This document shows, piece after piece, positions 25,516 to 29,480 of a stretch of DNA of 29,480 nucleotides. Under the pieces are notes generated by a model. It ran no database searches, was not told the origin of the DNA, and saw only the letters and a list, made by a program, of their open reading frames with translations. Both the position numbers and the translations under genes were made by a program. The stretch comes from an uncultured Granulosicoccus sp. GTDB lineage: Bacteria > Pseudomonadota > Gammaproteobacteria > Granulosicoccales > Granulosicoccaceae. Positions within the stretch are counted from its first letter, which is position 1. Each line of letters starts with the position of its first letter. Location: the NCBI GenBank assembly GCA_937924505.1, contig CALDSR010000037.1:1-29480 (forward strand), in the 5' to 3' direction.

Positions 25516-26868
25516 GTGCAATTTTTTGAATACATAAAACGCAACTTTCTCAGTTCCAAGGATATGAGCTCCTTGCCCGAGCGTGTTCAACATTCCTTGC
25601 AACAGCGAGAGCGTACGAACGAGGTTGTCGTGCGTGTTATTCAGCTAACGATCGTCGTCATGTTTTCGACACTTTATTCATTAGCGACCAAAGCGGGGCA
25701 AGCGGAGGATTTCCAACCTGTACCTTATGTGCTGGCCGCTTACATTACGCTTTCCCTGATTGGACTTTTGTGGTCTATCAAGACTGCGCTACCAAGCTGG
25801 GCGGTGTACTGCTCAATATTAATTGACTTCACACTGCTCTATGCACTAATGATCAGTTTTCACTATCAGTATGATCAACCAGCATCTTTCATTTTGAAAT
25901 CGCCGACCCTTCTCTATGTTTTCATTTTCATCTCATTACGGGCTTTGCGCCTTGAATGGAAATACGTAGCAGCCGCTGGCCTCACTGGCGCTGTTGGATG
26001 GATATTGGTTGTCATATACGTCACTACAATCGAGCCCGACGACACTATGATTACGCGCTCGTATATTCAATACCTGACGTCCAATTCCATTCTTATTGGT
26101 GCAGAAATTGATAAAGTTATTTCAATCCTTGCAGTGACAGGAATATTGACCCTGGTTGTAAATGGATCCAACAATCTCCTCGTAACAGCAACTACAGAAA
26201 AAACTGCTGCCAGAGAACTATCTCGCTTCTTTGACAAACGTGTTGCACATGATATCCGCTCGAGTCAAGAGGTGTTGAAGGCGGGACAGGGGGAACGCAG
26301 AAACACGGCTGTTATCAATATCGACATCAGAGGTTTTTCAGTTATCGCAGCTAAACGCGAACCCTCAGAAATCATGCGTTTACTATCCACTTATCAGGGA
26401 AGAGTCTTGCCAATTCTTCAAGAACATGGCGCCATCATCGATAAATTCATGGGCGATGGCATCATGGCAACGTTCGGTATTGATAATGATGAGGTCCCTT
26501 TTGCGCGAAAATCCATAGAAGCAGCCGAGTCAATACTGCTTGACAGTAAAAAATGGCACCATGATGAACCCCTGTTAGTAGCTGCCGGTATAACCAATAT
26601 AGGGATCGGCATTGCTTATGGGACGGTCGCATTTGGAGCCGTTGGCCAAGGAGAACGCCTTGAGATGACGGTAATTGGATCGCCAGTGAACACATCCGCC
26701 AAACTGGAAAAGCATAACAAAGTGCTCAAGACAAACTGTATTGTCTCGCGTCAAACATGGGACAAAGCTATCAGCGAAGGTTATGTGGCCGACCTGGAAT
26801 TCGAGTTCAGGAAAAGCCCGATTGAGGGCATCGAAGGCCCAAAAGATATCGTAATATTAAAAATTTAG
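25516..26868 (+). CDS. Membrane-anchored class III adenylate cyclase
   Basis: A 450-residue inner-membrane protein expected to make cAMP. Six hydrophobic segments lie at about residues 35-57, 66-88, 93-115, 122-142, 149-168 and 198-222, then a short linker (ARELSRFFDKRVAHDI) and a class III cyclase domain (about 255-450). Metal ligands are Asp270 in INIDIRGFS and Asp314 in DKFMGDGIMATFG. Adenine-selecting residues are Lys310 and Thr385 (EMTVIG), which favours ATP over GTP. The transition-state Asn is Asn392; the usual Arg four residues later is Lys396, a conservative change. The frame opens with GTG at 25516, without a clear ribosome site; ATG at 25564 (codon 17) is an alternative. It seems to stand alone, so its input signal is unknown and is probably sensed by the membrane part. 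Confidence 0.92.
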   Translation: MQFFEYIKRNFLSSKDMSSLPERVQHSLQQRERTNEVVVRVIQLTIVVMFSTLYSLATKAGQAEDFQPVPYVLAAYITLSLIGLLWSIKTALPSWAVYCSILIDFTLLYALMISFHYQYDQPASFILKSPTLLYVFIFISLRALRLEWKYVAAAGLTGAVGWILVVIYVTTIEPDDTMITRSYIQYLTSNSILIGAEIDKVISILAVTGILTLVVNGSNNLLVTATTEKTAARELSRFFDKRVAHDIRSSQEVLKAGQGERRNTAVINIDIRGFSVIAAKREPSEIMRLLSTYQGRVLPILQEHGAIIDKFMGDGIMATFGIDNDEVPFARKSIEAAESILLDSKKWHHDEPLLVAAGITNIGIGIAYGTVAFGAVGQGERLEMTVIGSPVNTSAKLEKHNKVLKTNCIVSRQTWDKAISEGYVADLEFEFRKSPIEGIEGPKDIVILKI

Positions 26869-27651
26869 CATTCAGTCTTGTTTGATGATGCTGGAAAAAA
26901 ACGGCCTCGGTATACTCTACATGTTCCTTTGAGATGGAATTTACGATGACATTTTTATTGCTGCTCACGGCATTGCATGTCTCACTGTGACATATACGCA
27001 AATATCAACAGAATCGCGTATGAGGGTCACCCTGAGCACTGCGCAAAATCATCAACCCATGACTTCGTAAGCGTGTATCAAACGGTTCTGGCACTACAAC
27101 CTTATTACAAAACAACGCTGCGTAGCAATCCATCTGACCAGCAAGACAGCTACAGCCTGGCCGGAGCCTTACCAGCCGGCGACGTATTCGGCACTGGAGT
27201 AATGCCGATGCAAATTCTTTATAAACTATACCGATATGTATACTTAACTTTCCCACACCGTATATAACGCGATCAGGCTGAGAAACATTGCCTGAATAAA
27301 TTGCCTGTAAAAGCCGACTAGTGCTTTGCTTAACGCTGGAAAAGTCGAGCTTATGTCCAGGTTCACAACGATTGCATCAACCGTGTAAAGCGCTTTCTGA
27401 TTTTTTGGAGCGACTCAATTACAGCGCAGTGATAAAACATCTTTTTTGCGTCACTGCTTGAGCCGAGTTACAGTTTCACAGTCTGATCCCACTTTTCACG
27501 GTTCATTTCGTTGGCGTTCTCCTCCAATGCGTAATTCTATATCGCGACATTACAAATATTTTTATGAACCTATTACCCAGCTGATGGAACTTATATGTAG
27601 ATCATGTTTCGTAGCGCTATACGCCCATATAGAAATTAGGGATTTACCCCA
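26869..27651. other. Long region without a convincing gene
   Basis: About 780 bases, A+T-rich, between the cyclase and the lipoprotein gene. The longest open frames (26977-27267 and 27446-27651 onward) lack ribosome sites and look random. A 14-codon frame at 26946-26990 resembles the start of a signal peptide (MTFLLLLTALHVSL) and then stops. Inverted repeats seen: GCAGTGA (27426-27432) with TCACTGC (27451-27457), a 7-bp stem with T6 in the loop; and the palindrome AAAGCGCTTT at 27387-27396, followed after CTGA by T6, a weak terminator-like element. The 3' end must carry the lipoprotein promoter; no clear hexamer pair was found. A small RNA cannot be excluded. Confidence 0.45.
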
Positions 27652-29298
27652 ATGCGAAAAATATCTCGTTCACGAGGTGCTGTAACCTTACTTTCAGTAC
27701 TTGCACTTTCTGCTTGTGGAAGTAGTAGTGATGACGATGTACTCGATGAATCAATCATTCCCGATCAACCAATTGATCCTGTTGCTGGCGAGCCCGTCGC
27801 TGGTGATTGCCCATTGATAGGAAATCTCCAATCCTTGGAGCTGGCGTCAGATGAATGCCAAATTGGTGGCGTCCTAACCGAAAACGCCACGCTCACCGCA
27901 GACCGAACATGGTTTTTGGAAGGTGCATTGCAAATCGGCAGTGACACCGTCAGTGCCACACTGAATATCGAAGGCGGCACACAAATTCGTGGCGATAATC
28001 AGGACCTGGTCGATTACGTACTTGTATACCCGGGCTCCTCGCTAATTGCCAATGGCAGCGGTGCAAATCCAGTGCATTTTCTATCCGACGATGACGATGT
28101 TGACGGCAGTGGCGAGTGGGGTGGTGTGTTTTTGAGAGGATTTAACGGCCTCTCTGTTGCGGGTACGCAAGGCAGTAATCAATTGGACTATGTGGTTGTC
28201 GCGGAGGCCGGAGCTGCAGTCGAGGTTACTATCGATGAGCAAACCGTTACCTATACCGATAACCTGGTTCTCAATGGGGTCAACGACACAACCACACTGA
28301 CATTTGTTCAGTCTCACAACTCTGCCAGAGACGGTTTGCGTATTACCAACGGCAACCCGAGATTATCGTGGATATTGGCGACAGGCTCAGCGCGAGACGG
28401 CATCTGGTACCGCGATTTCAATGGTTTGATAAAAGATCTCATGGTGATACACAATACCGATACTGATAGCAGCACTGGAAGAGCGGGTATTTACGCCAGT
28501 GAGACCGAAGCAGGAGACTCCAATCCCAGAATCGTCAACGCAACACTGGTCGGTCGCGACAACACCAGCGAAGGAGCGGGCCCTGGTGACAATGAATTCG
28601 GAATTCTTTTTGCCGATAACACCGACCAGATTCGAATGGCTAACGTGCTTATTGCCAATTTTCGTAATGGTTGCTACGAAGCGGATACGAATGCTGACTT
28701 AAGCCAGATCGATACCACCGTACCTGGTCCCAATTACATTGACGGAATCCACTGCGCACATGAAGCAGGTGCAAACGGTAACTTTGGTGTTGTACGCGAC
28801 GGCTCGGTCGGTTTTCCTGCGGACACTGTTGCAGCTAATAACTCAAACGGTAACGGCATTGTTTATTACAATGGTGCCGGTGGTGAACTAGCTTCAGCCA
28901 ATACGCCGTTTGACGCTGCATCCGGTGGCTTGAACTTTACCGGTGAACTGGTCGATAGAGCAGAGAACTTTACCGCCGGGTGGTATCTGGATAATCTGCG
29001 CGGCATAGGCAATGGCCTGGTTGCAGATGCCAATTTCTTGAATGGATTTCTCGACGGCGACACTAACCTCGATGGCGTAGTCGATACAAACGATACCAAT
29101 TCTCCTTTTATTATCAATGATGATGGCGAAGGAGGATTCAATCAGGATGTTGCGGCCGATACCTTTGGATATGATATGACTCATGTCGGCGCAGTACGCG
29201 GCGGTGCGGTTACAAACACTCAGTTTGATAACTGGACTGTCGATACTGGTCCGTTTGATCCGTTTACTGTACAGCTAAATCCTGCCAACTTACCCTAA
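27652..29298 (+). CDS. Outer-membrane lipoprotein with beta-helix-like repeats and an EF-hand loop
   Basis: A 548-residue surface or periplasmic lipoprotein of unknown function. The signal peptide MRKISRSRGAVTLLSVLALS ends in the lipobox LSAC with lipidated Cys22; Gly at +2 predicts outer-membrane sorting. A Ser/Asp-rich tether (GSSSDDDVLDES) follows. From about residue 80 to 350 the chain has short strands rich in Asn, Gly and Asp such as ATLNIEGGTQIRGDN, EWGGVFLRGFNGLSV and NPRIVNATLVGRDN, the look of a right-handed parallel beta-helix. Residues 470-481 (DTNLDGVVDTND) fit a calcium EF-hand loop. The body is very acidic, usual for a marine exported protein. AGGGA lies 9 bases before the ATG. 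Similar proteins are often mislabelled as multidrug transporters; nothing here supports transport. Confidence 0.88.
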   Translation: MRKISRSRGAVTLLSVLALSACGSSSDDDVLDESIIPDQPIDPVAGEPVAGDCPLIGNLQSLELASDECQIGGVLTENATLTADRTWFLEGALQIGSDTVSATLNIEGGTQIRGDNQDLVDYVLVYPGSSLIANGSGANPVHFLSDDDDVDGSGEWGGVFLRGFNGLSVAGTQGSNQLDYVVVAEAGAAVEVTIDEQTVTYTDNLVLNGVNDTTTLTFVQSHNSARDGLRITNGNPRLSWILATGSARDGIWYRDFNGLIKDLMVIHNTDTDSSTGRAGIYASETEAGDSNPRIVNATLVGRDNTSEGAGPGDNEFGILFADNTDQIRMANVLIANFRNGCYEADTNADLSQIDTTVPGPNYIDGIHCAHEAGANGNFGVVRDGSVGFPADTVAANNSNGNGIVYYNGAGGELASANTPFDAASGGLNFTGELVDRAENFTAGWYLDNLRGIGNGLVADANFLNGFLDGDTNLDGVVDTNDTNSPFIINDDGEGGFNQDVAADTFGYDMTHVGAVRGGAVTNTQFDNWTVDTGPFDPFTVQLNPANLP

Positions 29299-29375
29299 CT
29301 GGATTACTTGGCTGTTTTTTTTCATTGATTTTATAGTTCATGATTTGCGCTGTTGATTTATGTGCAGGCTTTATC

Positions 29376-29398
29376 GCCGACTCAAGGAACGAGTCGGC
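29376..29398 (+). terminator. Candidate intrinsic terminator after the lipoprotein gene
   Basis: GCCGACTC (29376-29383) and GAGTCGGC (29391-29398) form a perfect 8-bp G+C-rich stem with a 7-base loop, about 80 bases past the lipoprotein stop. It is followed by TATTTG, a short imperfect T-run. A run of eight T at about 29314-29321 nearer the stop codon has no good stem before it. Confidence 0.55.
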
Positions 29399-29480
29399 TA
29401 TTTGTAAAAGTGGGCACAGATGGCGATGATTTCCTCGAGGACACTCTGCCGTTTCGTCGTACATAACGTTCTGTGACTCA

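Noticed and set aside
26977..27267. 96-codon frame downstream of the cyclase
   Set aside because: It has no ribosome site, no recognisable motif and an amino-acid make-up like random A+T-rich DNA; an upstream signal-peptide-like start is in another frame and stops after 14 codons.
27446..27685. 79-codon frame running into the lipoprotein gene
   Set aside because: It overlaps the lipoprotein start, lacks a ribosome site and has no protein features.
1..29480. CRISPR arrays, tRNA or rRNA genes, toxin-antitoxin or phage-defence genes
   Set aside because: I looked for regularly spaced repeats, cloverleaf-type sequences and known defence motifs throughout and saw none.

Overview
The window looks like chromosomal DNA from a free-living proteobacterium, most likely a marine gammaproteobacterium. 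The evidence is full-length B12-dependent MetH, an Lrp-type regulator divergent from a PutA without the DNA-binding domain, xanthine dehydrogenase in R. capsulatus-like xdhABC format, a GlcNAc ABC-transport cluster and an Asp-rich outer-membrane lipoprotein. No rRNA, tRNA, phage or conjugation gene was found, so the taxonomic guess rests on protein style only. Almost all DNA is accounted for by ordinary metabolic genes.

Layout. (1) 1-568, minus: 5' part of an iron/AfuA-like periplasmic binding protein, cut by the window edge. (2) 742-4449, minus: metH. (3) 4450-4849: non-coding, with a 21-bp tandem repeat that may be a degraded IS21-type end. (4) 4850-8941: putR-like Lrp regulator (minus) divergent from putA (plus). 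(5) 9099-9860: HSD10-like short-chain dehydrogenase behind a good sigma-70 promoter. (6) 9952-14908: xdhA-xdhB-xdhC, visibly richer in A+T than its neighbours. (7) 15025-17930: gabD-like dehydrogenase, a truncated fumarylacetoacetate-hydrolase-family gene, and a PLP aminotransferase, tightly packed. (8) 18007-24999: a divergent GlcNAc module. A minus-strand operon (BadF-type kinase, GntR regulator, nagA) faces a plus-strand ABC importer (binding protein, two permeases, ATPase), with repeated GGTATT-type sequences between them. (9) 25516-26868: membrane-anchored class III adenylate cyclase. (10) 26869-27651: about 780 bp with no convincing gene. (11) 27652-29298: a beta-helix-like lipoprotein with an EF-hand loop, followed by a hairpin.

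How the parts work together. The region is a catabolic neighbourhood for nitrogen-containing carbon sources. Proline goes to glutamate through PutA. Hypoxanthine/xanthine goes to urate through XdhAB, with XdhC supplying sulfurated Moco. A semialdehyde goes to an acid through the GabD-like enzyme, coupled to an aminotransferase. GlcNAc is imported, phosphorylated and deacetylated to GlcN-6-P; the deaminase for the last step is not in the window.

I did not find a clearly novel multi-gene system. The best leads are the truncated FAH-family gene fused by overlap to the aminotransferase, the operator-like repeats that argue for a later kinase start, the long hairpin between the binding protein and permease genes, and the possible IS21-like end beside metH.
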